A stretch of 35,567 nt of DNA from SZUA-265 sp966249405 (GTDB lineage: Bacteria; Myxococcota_A; Polyangia; Polyangiales; Polyangiaceae): the NCBI GenBank assembly GCA_966249405.1, contig CBINDO010000055.1:1-35567 (forward strand), in the 5' to 3' direction. Below, piece by piece: positions 15,434 through 24,015 of the stretch. The notes below the pieces were generated by a model that was not told where the DNA came from, searched no databases, and was given only the letters and a program-made list of their open reading frames with translations. Position 1 is the first letter of the stretch. Each line of letters starts with the position of its first letter. Position numbers and translations under genes: made by a program.

Positions 15434-17053
15434 ATGCATCGGCTCAATCTTAGCGACGCGGCGTTTACCAATGCCACACCATCAACGTCACGATCACAGC
15501 CTCGAACGGCAACGTCGCTTGGTTCGACGCTCGTGTTGGCGAGCATTCTCCTGTCTGGCGCACCCGCGTGGAGCAGCGAGTGCCGAACGCCCCGGGTGCA
15601 CGTCCAAAGCGGCTGGCTAGAGGGAACGCGAGCTGGAGACGGGCTCGATCGTTTTCTCGGCGTACCTTACGCGGCGCCGCCAGTCGGGCCCCTGCGCTGG
15701 CGGCCTCCAGAACCGCCGGCGTCGTGGAACGGAGTTCGTTCTGCACAAGATCTGCCGCCGCGTTGCGCACAAATCGGCGGAGAAGGACCCGGCAGTGAAG
15801 ACTGCCTGTATGTGAACGTCTTCGTCCCAGAAGGGCGCCATCGGCGTCCGCTCCCGGTGCTGTTCTTCGTGCACGGCGGCAGCCTCCGAGTTGGCTCGGC
15901 GTGGGACAACGATCCGAGCCGGATCGCCCGCGAAACCAACTCCATCGTGGTCATGGTAAACTATCGACTCGGTATGTTGGGTTTCCTCAACCATCCCTCA
16001 CTCGACTCGGAAGCGGAGGACGGCGTGTCGGGGAACTACGGGCTGATGGACCAACAACGGGCCTTGCATTGGGTGCACGACCAAATCGGGGCGTTCGGCG
16101 GTGACCCGGACAACATCACGATTTCGGGTATGTCAGCCGGGGCCTGGTCGGTGTGCGCACATCTCACGTCGGAGAACGTCGCGGGTACGTTCAGTCGTGC
16201 CGCGCTTCAGAGCGGCGATTGCTTCACGCGGGACGCCGACTCTGCTCGCGGCGTCGGAGTGGGCTTCGCCCAAGCGCTTGGCTGCTCGGACGAGCAGGAG
16301 GCGGCAGAATGCATCCGTGGCAAGACGACGGACGAGGTCCTGGCGACGGACTCGTGGGCGTTCGAAGCCGCGATCGTCAGTGGCGGTGCTTTGTTGCCCG
16401 AACCGCCAGCGGAACGCGTTGCGGCGGGGGAGTTCCACCCGGTCCCTCTCCTGTTGGGTTTCACGGAGAACGAGCTACGTGCGGGGGCCGCGGGGTTGTT
16501 TCCGCTAACTTTGAACGACTATTCCAACTTGATGCTCGAGTTCTTCGGCGATCAATCGGACGCGGTCCAGTCGCTCTATCCTCTGGAGTCGTACTCGGAC
16601 CCGTTCTACTCGCTCATCGACGCGGCCGACGACAGCGGCATGTTCGGCTCGGGTTGTCAGCTGTATCGGCTCGCCGATCAGTTCGCAGCCCGTACCCCCA
16701 CGTACGTCTACCGATTCGACGACGCTTCTGCGCCGAACCCCACGTGGATAGACGCGCAAGAAGGCTTCGTCGCAGGAGCGAGCCACGGCTCCGACGAGCC
16801 ATACTGGTTCGATCGCCCATTCGATACTTTGCCTGCCCTGACGGAGTCCCAATCGGAGCTCGCATCTCAAATGATAGAACACCTCGGCTCATTCATGAGA
16901 GACGGTACACCGGGAGGACGTCACACCCCGCGTTGGCCACGCTACGATGCGCGTCGACAACGCATCATGCGTTTCGTCCCCCAGGCGTCGGAGGTAACCC
17001 GCACCCTTCCAGCGGAAGACAACTGCGCAACGTGGACCGCTCTCGGATTCTGA
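15434..17053 (+). CDS. Secreted type-B carboxylesterase
   Basis: 539-residue alpha/beta-hydrolase of the carboxylesterase type B (cholinesterase-like) family. A long signal peptide (hydrophobic LGSTLVLASILLSGAPAWSS) predicts export. Family marks are FLGVPYAAPPVGPLRW, SEDCLYVNVFVP, the oxyanion-hole HGG in FFVHGG, and the nucleophile Ser234 in GMSAG (the family usually has GESAG). The probable acid is Glu347 in TENEL, and His451 is in GASHGSDEPYWF. The triad is therefore complete, with Met replacing the usual Glu beside the serine. The ATG at 15434 has GGAGG 5 nt upstream, which decides the start over longer options. It probably hydrolyses esters of short acids; the natural substrate is unknown. 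A hairpin follows the stop. Confidence 0.92.
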   Translation: MHRLNLSDAAFTNATPSTSRSQPRTATSLGSTLVLASILLSGAPAWSSECRTPRVHVQSGWLEGTRAGDGLDRFLGVPYAAPPVGPLRWRPPEPPASWNGVRSAQDLPPRCAQIGGEGPGSEDCLYVNVFVPEGRHRRPLPVLFFVHGGSLRVGSAWDNDPSRIARETNSIVVMVNYRLGMLGFLNHPSLDSEAEDGVSGNYGLMDQQRALHWVHDQIGAFGGDPDNITISGMSAGAWSVCAHLTSENVAGTFSRAALQSGDCFTRDADSARGVGVGFAQALGCSDEQEAAECIRGKTTDEVLATDSWAFEAAIVSGGALLPEPPAERVAAGEFHPVPLLLGFTENELRAGAAGLFPLTLNDYSNLMLEFFGDQSDAVQSLYPLESYSDPFYSLIDAADDSGMFGSGCQLYRLADQFAARTPTYVYRFDDASAPNPTWIDAQEGFVAGASHGSDEPYWFDRPFDTLPALTESQSELASQMIEHLGSFMRDGTPGGRHTPRWPRYDARRQRIMRFVPQASEVTRTLPAEDNCATWTALGF

Positions 17054-17076
17054 CCTCTGGGTTAGCGGAGCATCCG

Positions 17077-17110
17077 TACCGCCGCGGCGCCGGGAGCGGT
17101 CGCGGCGGTA
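17077..17110 (+). terminator. Hairpin after carboxylesterase gene
   Basis: Perfect 10-bp stem TACCGCCGCG/CGCGGCGGTA (17077-17086 with 17101-17110) with a 14-nt loop, 23 nt after the stop. No T-run follows, so termination may be weak or factor-assisted. Confidence 0.55.
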
Positions 17111-17262
17111 GCCCGGAACCATGAACCCACACGCACCATCGCTGTGTTCACGCCGGATCCGCGTGTCCGGCTTTGGGCGGAAGATGCGTTCCGATATGGC
17201 GCCGTGGCCCTAGCCACAATCCGTCATCCCGATGTGACTAATTTGTTAACACCGGGAGGTCA

Positions 17263-19431
17263 GTGACCGTTCAACTGGATGCCATGGGTTGGAAAAGCGC
17301 CACGAAGAGGGGTACCGCGCTCAAGCACCCGCGCACTCGCAGGCGCGCCAAGTTTGCAGTGCGCTCGAGAGCACCCGTGCGCACCTTGTCGCAACTCCAA
17401 CACGTCTGTCCCACCGACAAGCCGTGCAGCCACTGCATCCATCAACTCGAAGCAGCGCAGGCGTTTGTCGAGGCCTTCGACGCGCGTATGAGCGGGGACT
17501 TGTTGGCCGAACCGGTCAAGAACCTCCCAAGCCACCCGTTGTTTCATCACTTGGCACGCCTGTGGAGCCACTACATAGAGCTGGAGCGGCAAGAGCAAGA
17601 GGTTGCCGGCTTGGCGTGTGGTGTCATCTCCGTCGATGAGGACGGGTCGGTAGAAACCATAAACGGGCGCGCGATCTCGCTGCTGGGCCTGAACAACGCC
17701 GGGCAGGCCGTAGGTGAACCGGTCGCTCAGCTGCTCTTGGACGAGGTAACTCGAGCGCAATTGACGGAAGCGCTCGCCGCGCCGTGCCTCGCTTCGCGTA
17801 CAATCCCCTATCAACTGAGCTCCGCGTCCGGAAACTCCTACTTGGAGTTGAGCATCGGCCCGCACCCCAAAGCTTTCCAGTGTTCGATCCTGGTCATCGA
17901 CGTCACGCAGCGTGAGCTCCTCGAGAAAGAACTCCGCCGGGCTCGCGACTTGGCTCTCGCCCACGAACGTCGCACCAGCGAATTCCTGGCGAGCATGAGT
18001 CACGAGCTCCGGACTCCGATGAACGGTGTGATCGGCATGGTCACGCTCTTGACCCAGACCAGCCTCACCGAAGACCAAACGGAGATCGTTCAGCTGATGC
18101 GCCGAAGCGGTGAACACCTGTTGTGCATCATAAACGATATCTTGGATCTCGCTAAGCTGGAAGCCGGTCATGTGGCGCTCGACCCGATCGCGGTCGAGCT
18201 CGAGTCGTTGCTGCAGGAGACGATCGCCAGCCATGAGCCCACCGCTGCTCCGAAGGCACTGGAGCTGTTGTGCGAAGTCGCGGCGGACGTACCGTTCAGT
18301 TGCCACCTCGACCCACTCCGTGTCCGACAGGTGCTGACGAACTTGGTCGGTAACGCTATCAAATTCACTGAACGCGGCAGCGTCAAAGTGACCTGCACGC
18401 GTCCATCGAGCGCCACGCTGAAGATCGAAGTCCAGGACACGGGCATAGGAATTCCAGACGAGCACCTACCCCGGCTCTTCCAAGCGTTCGCGCAGGCCGA
18501 CACCGGCGCGACGCGGCGCTACGAAGGGACCGGCTTGGGACTGACCATCTCGAAGAAGCTGGTGTCGTGCATGGGCGGCGATATGGGGGTTTCGAGCGCA
18601 CCGGGTCGCGGTAGCAACTTCTGGTTCAGCATCCCAATCGTGAGCGCGACGGGGACCCTCGGCGAGCGGTATCACAACCCCGAACGACCGAAGGTCGGCG
18701 TGTTGTTTCGCTCGACTTCGCTCGAGGTACCGGTTCGAACCGCGTTCTCCACCCTCAACTGGGACTTGGTCAAGCTCTCGGACGCGACGCAATTGAACGG
18801 ACTGGGAGCAGCCCTGTTCGATGCTGAAGCGCTAACCTCTGACGATGTCATGAGGCTATCGCGACAAAGCGTCCTCAACCCCAAGCAGATCGCCCTCATC
18901 CCGACGCCCCGCCAGGATGAACGCGCCCTGGCTCGCAAACAGGGCCTGACCGTGGTCTCGCGAAGCCTGCCGATGAGGAGCCTACAAAGCTTACTGTATT
19001 CGCCGGGAACCGCACCAGTCAGCGATGAGGCGGCGGTCAAGAGCAACCTAGGTGGTACGACCGTCCTCGTTGCTGAGGACAATCTGGTCAATCAGAAGGT
19101 CGTCAAGCGTCTGCTGGAGAAGGCGGGCGCACGCGTCATCGTGGCAGGTGACGGCGAAGAAGCGGTCAAGTGTGTGAGTGCTCACGCCGACATCGACATG
19201 GTGCTCATGGACTGCCAAATGCCGCGGGTCGACGGCTTCGAAGCGACTCGCAGGATCAGGGAGAGCCACCCGAGCTTGCCGGTGTGCGCTCTGACCGCCG
19301 ACGCGACCGCCGGCGACAAGGAGCGCTGCTTCGAGGCGGGAATGAACGACTACTTGACCAAGCCCATCCAGTACGAGCTACTGATCAAGACCGTTCACAA
19401 CTGGACGCTCGGCACGACGACTTACCCTTGA
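17263..19431 (+). CDS. Soluble hybrid histidine kinase/response regulator (PAS-HisKA-HATPase-REC)
   Basis: 722-residue cytosolic sensor kinase with no membrane segment. A basic head is followed by a Cys/His cluster (Cys49, Cys55, Cys58 with His47, His57 and His60), then a PAS-type domain (about 113-215). The HisKA domain carries His247 in SMSHELRTPMNGVIGM, and the ATPase domain has NLVGNAIKF, DTGIGIPDEHL and GTGLGLTISKKL. Residues about 490-595 look like a receiver that has lost its phosphoacceptor. The C-terminal receiver is intact, with AEDN, Asp650 in LMDCQMPRVDGF and Lys in YLTKPI. The GTG start at 17263 has GGGAGG at only 3-4 nt; an ATG at 17284 is the alternative. The signal and output are unknown. 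Confidence 0.94.
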   Translation: MTVQLDAMGWKSATKRGTALKHPRTRRRAKFAVRSRAPVRTLSQLQHVCPTDKPCSHCIHQLEAAQAFVEAFDARMSGDLLAEPVKNLPSHPLFHHLARLWSHYIELERQEQEVAGLACGVISVDEDGSVETINGRAISLLGLNNAGQAVGEPVAQLLLDEVTRAQLTEALAAPCLASRTIPYQLSSASGNSYLELSIGPHPKAFQCSILVIDVTQRELLEKELRRARDLALAHERRTSEFLASMSHELRTPMNGVIGMVTLLTQTSLTEDQTEIVQLMRRSGEHLLCIINDILDLAKLEAGHVALDPIAVELESLLQETIASHEPTAAPKALELLCEVAADVPFSCHLDPLRVRQVLTNLVGNAIKFTERGSVKVTCTRPSSATLKIEVQDTGIGIPDEHLPRLFQAFAQADTGATRRYEGTGLGLTISKKLVSCMGGDMGVSSAPGRGSNFWFSIPIVSATGTLGERYHNPERPKVGVLFRSTSLEVPVRTAFSTLNWDLVKLSDATQLNGLGAALFDAEALTSDDVMRLSRQSVLNPKQIALIPTPRQDERALARKQGLTVVSRSLPMRSLQSLLYSPGTAPVSDEAAVKSNLGGTTVLVAEDNLVNQKVVKRLLEKAGARVIVAGDGEEAVKCVSAHADIDMVLMDCQMPRVDGFEATRRIRESHPSLPVCALTADATAGDKERCFEAGMNDYLTKPIQYELLIKTVHNWTLGTTTYP

Positions 19432-19459
19432 TACGCACACGGGCACCTCGCAGTCGTGC

Positions 19460-21628
19460 TCACGCGGGTTCGTGGTCGAGCGTCGGCAAGACCCGCGATA
19501 TCGCGGCGAGCAACTCCGAGACGAGGTAAGGCTTGGGCAAGAAGGCCTGAAACGAGTCCGGAGCCAGGCGCCGCTGCACTTCGTGGTCGAAGTAACCCGA
19601 CGCAAGCACGATGGGAACGGTCGAGCCGGAGTCGCGAACCTGGCGTATGACTTCCGCGCCGTCCATGTCCGGCATCGTCATGTCGACGAGCAACACGTCG
19701 GCACCTTCGGTGAAGAAGCGCTCGAGCCCGCTCTGGCCGTTGGACGCCTCCGACACGGAATATCCGCGCAGCTCGAGACTACGTCGGACGTGCCGGCGCA
19801 CGATGCTCTCGTCGTCCACGACGAGGACTCGGCAAGGAGCGAGCTCCGGACCAACACTCGAGGGACGACTTTCCGGAGCCGCTTCTGCCGCCGGCAGCAA
19901 CAGCGAAAAGCAGCTGCCTACGCCTACTGCACTCTCGACGCGCAAAGCCCCGTTCAACGCTTTTACGATGCCCACGCACGCAGCCAATCCGAGGCCATGT
20001 CCCTTGGCTTTGGTGGAGAAGAACGGTTCGAAGATCCGCGAGCGAGTCGGTTCGTCCATTCCGCAGCCCGTGTCACGAACCTCGAACAGGATCCAATTGC
20101 CCGGGCCAACAGTGGCACCATACGCGTCGTCCCACACGTGAGACGGGCGAGCCACCCGTCGACTGCTGACGGTAATGGTACCGACTCTCCCCTCGAGCGC
20201 GTCGGATGCATTGGTGAACAGGTTGAGAAACAGCTGAGTCAAGCTCGCTCGATCGGCACACACGACGTCGGTGGCGGCGACGTTCAACTCCAACTTCGCC
20301 TTCTTCGACAACGAGGCGCCGAGCAGCCCCGCCAGCTCATCGAGGAGAGAAGCGATACGTATGGGTACGGGCCTGCCGACCTCCGCGCGCCCGGCATAGG
20401 CCAACATCTGCTTGGTCAGCTCCGCCGCGCGTTGCCCTGCGGCGAGGATGGCCTCTGCGCTTTCACGAAGCTCTGGTTGACTCAAATGTTCTCGCAACAG
20501 GTCCGCGTGCCCGACGATGCCTACGAGCAGGTTGTTGAAGTCGTGAGCAATGCCGCCCGCAAGGACACCTAAACTCTCAATGCGCTGGGCTCGCTCCAAG
20601 CCCTGTTCGAGTTCACGCCGCTCTCGTTCGAGTCTGCGTTGGCTACGCAGGTCTCGGATCCCGGCGATGCGCGTCGGGACGCCGTCGAGCGTAGACTCGA
20701 TAGCGAACACCTCGACCGGAATGGCCTGTCCATCGGCGCGCAAAGCGGTACTCAAATAGCTGCCGCTGCGACTGGTTTTGACCTGATCGCTCACCTGGGC
20801 AACGGAAGTCGGCGCGACGAAATCCAGCACCGACCTGCCCACGATCTCTTCAGCCGATAGACCCAATATGGACATCGTTTGACCGCGCACTTCGACGACG
20901 ATGCCCTGGCGGGTGAACACCGTGATTTCGAAGGCGAGTTCGGCCAGCTGCCGGAGCTGTGTCTCGCTCTCTCGCAGCCGTTGAAGCGTGCGCTCGCGTT
21001 CTGAGACGTCTCTGACCGCAGCGACGCGGACCGGGGTGTCGCCGTACGTGCCTTGTTTCGATTGGAGCTCGGCGGGAAATCGCGAACCATCCTTTCGAAC
21101 GCCGGTGATCAGGTAAGCCCCTTCGTAACCGGTGGCCAGTCGCTCCAAGACGCCGGGTAGATCTTCTGGGGCAACGGTCTTACGCATCAGCCCGTCGCCG
21201 AACACCTCTTCGTAGTCGTAGCCGGTGAGCTCCGCGAGCCGCCGATTGGCGAAAAACACGTTGCCATTGACGTGAATCATGATGCCCTCGAACGAGGCAT
21301 TCGAGAGCATCTCCAGTCGCTCGGTGACCAGAGTCACGGCGCGTTCACTCGCAAGCCGCGCGCTGGCTTGTGCAAACAACGCTCGAACCAAGGTCAACTC
21401 GGGTCCGCTTGCATGTGTCGGCTCACGCAATCGAAACCGGCCGAAGGCTGCCGAGGGCACCGCCCCCACCGGCTCGGTTTGGTCACGCTCGTATTCGACT
21501 ACCTCGAAACCGAATGCCGCCAGTTGCGCGCAGCCCCGCCGGAAAGCCACCTCTGCGTCCGTGTCTGCAAACGCTTCCGCGATGCGAGCACAAGCTAGGA
21601 CGTCCAGCTCCTCTACTCCGCCGTTCAT
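19460..21628 (-). CDS. Soluble hybrid histidine kinase (PAS-PAS-HisKA-HATPase-REC)
   Basis: 722-residue cytosolic kinase without membrane segments. After an N-terminal helical region come two PAS domains (about 105-205 and 225-325), a HisKA domain with His362 in AGGIAHDFNNLL, an ATPase domain (NLFTNASDAL, DTGCGMD, GHGLGLAACVGIV) and a C-terminal receiver with Asp649 in LLVDMTMPDMDG and a Lys in LPKPY. The GGIAHDFNN signature places it in the NtrB/FixL-like class, unlike the HELRTP-type kinase that is convergent with it. The frame is open to 21721; I chose the ATG at 21628, but a GTG at 21637 is also possible. It lies 113 nt downstream of the zinc-ribbon gene on the same strand and could be co-transcribed with it. 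Confidence 0.93.
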   Translation of the reverse strand: MNGGVEELDVLACARIAEAFADTDAEVAFRRGCAQLAAFGFEVVEYERDQTEPVGAVPSAAFGRFRLREPTHASGPELTLVRALFAQASARLASERAVTLVTERLEMLSNASFEGIMIHVNGNVFFANRRLAELTGYDYEEVFGDGLMRKTVAPEDLPGVLERLATGYEGAYLITGVRKDGSRFPAELQSKQGTYGDTPVRVAAVRDVSERERTLQRLRESETQLRQLAELAFEITVFTRQGIVVEVRGQTMSILGLSAEEIVGRSVLDFVAPTSVAQVSDQVKTSRSGSYLSTALRADGQAIPVEVFAIESTLDGVPTRIAGIRDLRSQRRLERERRELEQGLERAQRIESLGVLAGGIAHDFNNLLVGIVGHADLLREHLSQPELRESAEAILAAGQRAAELTKQMLAYAGRAEVGRPVPIRIASLLDELAGLLGASLSKKAKLELNVAATDVVCADRASLTQLFLNLFTNASDALEGRVGTITVSSRRVARPSHVWDDAYGATVGPGNWILFEVRDTGCGMDEPTRSRIFEPFFSTKAKGHGLGLAACVGIVKALNGALRVESAVGVGSCFSLLLPAAEAAPESRPSSVGPELAPCRVLVVDDESIVRRHVRRSLELRGYSVSEASNGQSGLERFFTEGADVLLVDMTMPDMDGAEVIRQVRDSGSTVPIVLASGYFDHEVQRRLAPDSFQAFLPKPYLVSELLAAISRVLPTLDHEPA

Positions 21629-21741
21629 GAGCGGCACGCAGCCTAACCTGGACCAAGCAATAATGCGAGTCGAGACAGCCAAGGCTGGTCGAAACTTCGG
21701 GCACCGGCCCGAGGGCGCCATTCAACGCGCCAGGTTTCGGT

Positions 21742-22767
21742 TCATCGCCGACTCAGACTGCTACAGTCCACGCCCCCGCCGAGAACCCGCACTTTGGCAC
21801 GGTAGGTTTCGCCGATGCGCATGTTCGACCAGCGACTCTGGTCGAACTCACAGGTGGCGTCGTCACCCTCCGGGCCCTCGAGACGGACCGAATATGTCTC
21901 ACGTTTGGCGCCGGCCCTTTCACAGCCAACGCGAGAACAAGTGGCCAGCGACGGCAGTTGCGGCCACGTGGGCGCCGGGATAGTGGCTTGGCCCTTTGCC
22001 TCCACGGAGCGGACCGTCGACCAGCGATCGACCTCGTAGTCACACCGGTAGTCCTCGATTGGCCGCGACTTGTAGCGCGGCTTACAGTCCTTCACCTCAC
22101 GAAAGGTGCCATCCCCTTGGTCGACCTTGCGCGTCGTACAAGTCTCACCATCCGGAATCTGCTCGTGCCGCCGCACCTCCGTATAACGCCGCAGCTGACG
22201 CGCTCCCCCGGGCAGCTGATCACACCAGGCGCTCTGCCTCACCGGACCAAACCTCTCGATGTCGATGCGCCGTTCCCAGCTATGACCAGCGACCTCGAAG
22301 GTCGCTTCCTTCTTCCACATGAAGAGAGCTATTACCCCCACCAGCAAAACGGCGACACCGGCCACGATGAGCCAGGTATATGAGCGTCGTCGCGAAGACC
22401 GCGCACGTTGCTCCGTCGCCAATAGCCTGGTCGGCGCTTCGGCTGCCGCTGCGCTCTCGTGCTGGTCGGGCAGGACGTTCGCATCGATGCCCTCCGACGT
22501 GGGCGCGCCGCAGTCTCGACAATGACGACTGTTGCGGCTGTTGTAGGTTCCGCAGTGGCGACAGACGAGGTCTCGTCCTACGTAGACGTGATCCGCGACA
22601 CGGACTTTCTCGGCGTCATCCGGGAAGTAGCGATCGGCGGCATTCTGCGGGGCTCCGCACACCGGGCAATGCCGGTGCGTGAGACCCAACAACTTGGGAG
22701 TCCTGCAGAACTTGCAGTCCCACATCATCTCGTAGGTGTCGCCGTCGACGGTGCGAGTTTCAGACAT
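21742..22767 (-). CDS. Double zinc-ribbon, single-pass membrane protein of unknown function
   Basis: 341 residues. Two four-cysteine zinc ribbons occupy the cytoplasmic N-terminal part: Cys18/21 with Cys34/37 (WDCKFC, HCPVCG) and Cys69/72 with Cys83/86 (VCRHCG, HCRDCG). A basic stretch then precedes one membrane segment (about 130-150, TWLIVAGVAVLLVGVIALFM), giving an inside-to-outside topology. The external part (about 155-341) begins with a WERRIDIERFGPV motif and holds eight or so cysteines that may form disulfides. No enzyme motif is recognised. It lies upstream of a hybrid kinase on the same strand and is divergent from an Old Yellow Enzyme. Ribbon proteins of this layout occur in other bacteria as uncharacterised families; a sensory or scaffold role is only a guess. 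Confidence 0.85.
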   Translation of the reverse strand: MSETRTVDGDTYEMMWDCKFCRTPKLLGLTHRHCPVCGAPQNAADRYFPDDAEKVRVADHVYVGRDLVCRHCGTYNSRNSRHCRDCGAPTSEGIDANVLPDQHESAAAAEAPTRLLATEQRARSSRRRSYTWLIVAGVAVLLVGVIALFMWKKEATFEVAGHSWERRIDIERFGPVRQSAWCDQLPGGARQLRRYTEVRRHEQIPDGETCTTRKVDQGDGTFREVKDCKPRYKSRPIEDYRCDYEVDRWSTVRSVEAKGQATIPAPTWPQLPSLATCSRVGCERAGAKRETYSVRLEGPEGDDATCEFDQSRWSNMRIGETYRAKVRVLGGGVDCSSLSRR

Positions 22768-22860
22768 GTTAAGCGGTCGTTTGGTGTCCCTGCAGAACCG
22801 GGCTCTTGGTCGGTGGCTCCGAAGCGACGATGGTAGCGGACTGGCGGTCGCGTGGGTGTT

Positions 22861-22870
22861 GTCTTAAGAC
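22861..22870. promoter_or_regulatory. Perfect palindrome just upstream of the OYE gene
   Basis: GTCTTAAGAC, a 10-bp perfect dyad, 7 nt before the Old Yellow Enzyme start codon and within the 110-nt divergent gap with the zinc-ribbon gene. Too short to assign; it could be an operator half-pair or chance. Confidence 0.25.
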
Positions 22871-22877
22871 GGCGCCC

Positions 22878-23957
22878 ATGAAGTTATTCTCTCGTTACAC
22901 CCTAGGGCCGGTGTCCCTCAAGAACCGTGTCGTGATGGCGCCGATGACCCGTTGTCGGGCGACCGGCGACCATGTCCCCACCCCGCTCATGGCCGACTAC
23001 TACGCGGCGCGTGCCAGCGCGGGACTGCTGATCACGGAAGGCACGTCGCCCTTGCCCGACGGAAGCGGGTACGCGCGAATTCCTGGCATCTACAACGAGG
23101 CCCAAATCGGCGCGTGGCGGGAAGTGGCGAACGCCGTCCACGCCGGGAGTGGTGTGCTCGCGATGCAGCTGATGCACAGCGGCCGGGTGGGACATCCCAA
23201 CAACCTCGAACCGGGGGCGACGGTCCTGGCTCCGAGCGCCGTGGCGTTGTCAGGAGACATGTACACGGACGCCGAGGGCATGAAGCCGCACCCTGTGCCC
23301 AGGGCCATGACGGAGAACGACATCGAGAAGACCATCGACGGCTATGTCCAGGCGGCGCGAAATGCGCGCCGTGCAGGCGTCGACTTCGTCGAACTCCATG
23401 GCGCCAACGGCTACCTGATCAACCAGTTTCTCGCTCCCAATACCAACGTCAGAACCGATGCCTGGGGCGGTGCGTTCACGTCGCGCGCCCGCTTCGCGTT
23501 GGAGGTTGCCAAGCGGACCTCAGCCGCAGTCGGCGCCAATCGCGTCGGCATTCGCCTGTCACCGTTCGGCGTCTTCAACGACATCGCGATCGATCCGAAC
23601 GAGGCCGACAACTACGTTTGGTTGGCTGGCGAGCTCGGCAAGTTGGGACTCGTCTACTTGCACGTGGTCGACCACTCCAGTGCAGGGGCTCCTCCGCTTC
23701 GAGACAACGTCAAGTCTCGTATGCGCGAAGCATTCGGCGGCACCTTCATCTTGTCCGGCGGCTACGACGCCGCTCGCGCGGAGACCGACCTGGCCGCCGG
23801 GCGCGGGGACCTCGTCGCGTTCGGTAAACCGTTCATCTCGAACCCGGATCTCGTGACGCGTCTGGAACGTGGTCTAACCTTGGCCGAGCCCGACGGGGGC
23901 ACGTTCTACACGCCTGGACCCAAAGGCTACACGGATTACGCGGTTTACGGAAGCTGA
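22878..23957 (+). CDS. Old Yellow Enzyme family flavin oxidoreductase (alkene reductase)
   Basis: 359-residue FMN-dependent TIM-barrel enzyme that would use NAD(P)H to reduce activated C=C bonds or nitro compounds. Family marks are the N-terminal LFSRYTLGPVSLKNRVVMAP and MTRCRA, QLMHSGR, the substrate-binding pair His174/Asn177 in ELHGANGYLINQFL, RTDAWGG, and the C-terminal phosphate-binding FGKPFISNPDL. Length is normal for the NemA/OYE group. I chose the ATG at 22878, where the family sequence begins; the frame is open 24 codons further upstream. It is divergent from the zinc-ribbon gene and convergent with a cation transporter. The physiological substrate is unknown. Confidence 0.94.
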   Translation: MKLFSRYTLGPVSLKNRVVMAPMTRCRATGDHVPTPLMADYYAARASAGLLITEGTSPLPDGSGYARIPGIYNEAQIGAWREVANAVHAGSGVLAMQLMHSGRVGHPNNLEPGATVLAPSAVALSGDMYTDAEGMKPHPVPRAMTENDIEKTIDGYVQAARNARRAGVDFVELHGANGYLINQFLAPNTNVRTDAWGGAFTSRARFALEVAKRTSAAVGANRVGIRLSPFGVFNDIAIDPNEADNYVWLAGELGKLGLVYLHVVDHSSAGAPPLRDNVKSRMREAFGGTFILSGGYDAARAETDLAAGRGDLVAFGKPFISNPDLVTRLERGLTLAEPDGGTFYTPGPKGYTDYAVYGS

Positions 23958-23973
23958 ACGGCGGTTGCCTCGA

Positions 23974-24015
23974 CGCCGATAGCGGGAGAGCGAGACGGTT
24001 GTTCCGCTATCGGCG
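23974..24015. terminator. Bidirectional hairpin overlapping the end of the CDF gene
   Basis: Perfect 12-bp inverted repeat CGCCGATAGCGG/CCGCTATCGGCG (23974-23985 with 24004-24015) and an 18-nt loop between two convergent genes. The right arm contains the stop codon (24007-24009) and last two sense codons of the transporter gene. No T-run on either side. Confidence 0.7.

Noticed and set aside
17260..18465. Minus-strand frame of 401 codons opposite the first hybrid kinase
   Set aside because: It mirrors a kinase gene with all catalytic motifs present; no ribosome site or domain supports it.
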